DNA of 5,310 nt from Sphingobacteriales bacterium. Its GTDB lineage: Bacteria > Bacteroidota > Bacteroidia > Chitinophagales > Chitinophagaceae. The notes beneath the pieces were generated by a model. The model worked only from the letters and a program-made list of their open reading frames with translations. It ran no database searches and was not told the origin of the DNA. The stretch covers positions 1 through 5,310 of the forward strand of contig JAHEFC010000298.1 of the NCBI GenBank assembly GCA_024640385.1. Reading direction: 5' to 3'. The position numbers and the translations under genes were made by a program. This document shows, one piece after another, positions 4,683-5,310 of the stretch; position 1 is the first letter of the stretch; every line of letters begins with the position of its first letter.

Positions 4683-5310
4683 ATGGGGCGTACTGTAACA
4701 ATCCTTGGATCTACCGGACTGATCGGAAGTCATCTGCTCAGGATCCTCATCAACGATCCTGGAACCGAAAGGATCATTGCATTGGTCAGAAAGACCGCAG
4801 ATATCCACAATCCCAAACTTGAGCAGTTCATCATAGACTTCTCCGATCCTAAGGCTTACGAACCTTATATCGCCGGATCAGCGGTTGTTTTCAGTGCAGT
4901 GGGCACCACCCGGTCTGAAGTAGAAGGGGATGAAGAGGAGTACCGTAAAGTGGATTATGATATCAATGTCAATGCAGCCAAAGCTGCAGCAAAATTTGGC
5001 GTTTTTTCTTTCGTGATGGTATCTTCCGCAAAAGCCGACCCCAATAATAACAACAGCTTTTATCTCAAATTAAAAGGAGTCACTGAAGAAGCAGTCTGCA
5101 AGGAGCCCATTGAACAAATTCAGATCATGCGCCCCTCAGTACTGATCGGCAGAAAAACAGAAAAACGTCCCGGTGAAGTGATCGTGGGTGCGCTGGCCCC
5201 GCTTTTCTCCTGGGCCTTCAAAGGCAAGAATACCAGCCTTAAACCCATTCCTGCAGACGAAGTTGCCAAAGCCATGTTTGCAGCATCCAACTCTCCCGTT
5301 AAGGGAATAC
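4683..5310 (+). CDS. NAD(P)-binding atypical SDR, HTATIP2/TIP30-like (3' end outside window)
   Basis: The frame runs from ATG 4683 through 209 codons to the right edge without a stop. TAA at 4677-4679 in the same frame fixes the start; the leader is A-rich with no Shine-Dalgarno. The N-terminus TVTILGSTGLIGSHLLRIL is a Rossmann beta-alpha-beta with the GxxGxxG dinucleotide motif at residues 9-15. VVFSAVGTT (68-76) is the usual strand-4 segment, MVSSAKA (112-118) supplies the Ser, and YLKLK at 127-131 gives the YxxxK pair. IMRPSVLIGRKTEKRPGE (148-165) resembles the substrate-side segment of HTATIP2-type atypical SDRs, often annotated as oxidoreductase or NAD-dependent epimerase. Family members run to roughly 210-240 residues, so most of the protein is present. 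It is cytoplasmic; the substrate is unknown, and no neighbour suggests one. It is transcribed away from murB. Confidence 0.88.
   Translation, partial: MGRTVTILGSTGLIGSHLLRILINDPGTERIIALVRKTADIHNPKLEQFIIDFSDPKAYEPYIAGSAVVFSAVGTTRSEVEGDEEEYRKVDYDINVNAAKAAAKFGVFSFVMVSSAKADPNNNNSFYLKLKGVTEEAVCKEPIEQIQIMRPSVLIGRKTEKRPGEVIVGALAPLFSWAFKGKNTSLKPIPADEVAKAMFAASNSPVKGI

Noticed and set aside
4663..4701. Thirteen-residue N-terminal extension of murB from a TTG codon
   Set aside because: The added residues are unlike MurB and would overlap the divergent gene; ATG 4662 matches the family start.

Overview
The window looks like a chromosomal segment from a member of the Bacteroidota, plausibly a Chitinophagaceae-type soil or freshwater bacterium. 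None of the five visible gene starts has a Shine-Dalgarno sequence, the leaders are A/T-rich, there is a small secreted beta-barrel-like protein ending in Phe, and the gaps carry short heptamer arrays. The family assignment is an inference from style, not a sequence match.

Layout. Bases 1-199 hold the 3' end of an unrecognised plus-strand gene. Bases 200-380 are a non-coding gap with a GC-rich palindrome and two opposed blocks of 7-bp repeats that can fold on each other. Bases 381-1478 encode a von Willebrand factor A (VWA) protein with an intact MIDAS metal site. Bases 1551-3062 encode its likely partner, a MoxR/magnesium-chelatase-like AAA+ ATPase. The 72-bp gap between them carries a weak terminator-like hairpin and a 4 x 7 bp array. 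A convergent 47-bp gap, nearly filled by another 4 x 7 bp array, leads to a small outer-membrane-protein-like gene (3110-3601, minus). Upstream of that on the minus strand is murB (3655-4662), the peptidoglycan precursor reductase. Divergent from murB, with only 20 bp between the start codons, is an NAD(P)-binding atypical SDR of the HTATIP2/TIP30 type (4683 to the window end, incomplete).

How the genes relate. The VWA and AAA+ genes form a two-component, chelatase-like or chaperone-like pair of the MoxR-VWA type: the ATPase probably remodels a target that the VWA subunit recognises through its metal site. The target is unknown. murB and the small outer membrane protein may be co-transcribed. 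The reductase-like gene at the right edge is a separate unit.

The most unusual structural signal is non-coding. Three consecutive gaps each contain a 28-bp array of exactly four heptamers, with a different heptamer in each gap (CGGAATN, TTTTGAC, GTTGCAG). The GTTGCAG type recurs in inverted orientation on the far side of the outer membrane protein gene.
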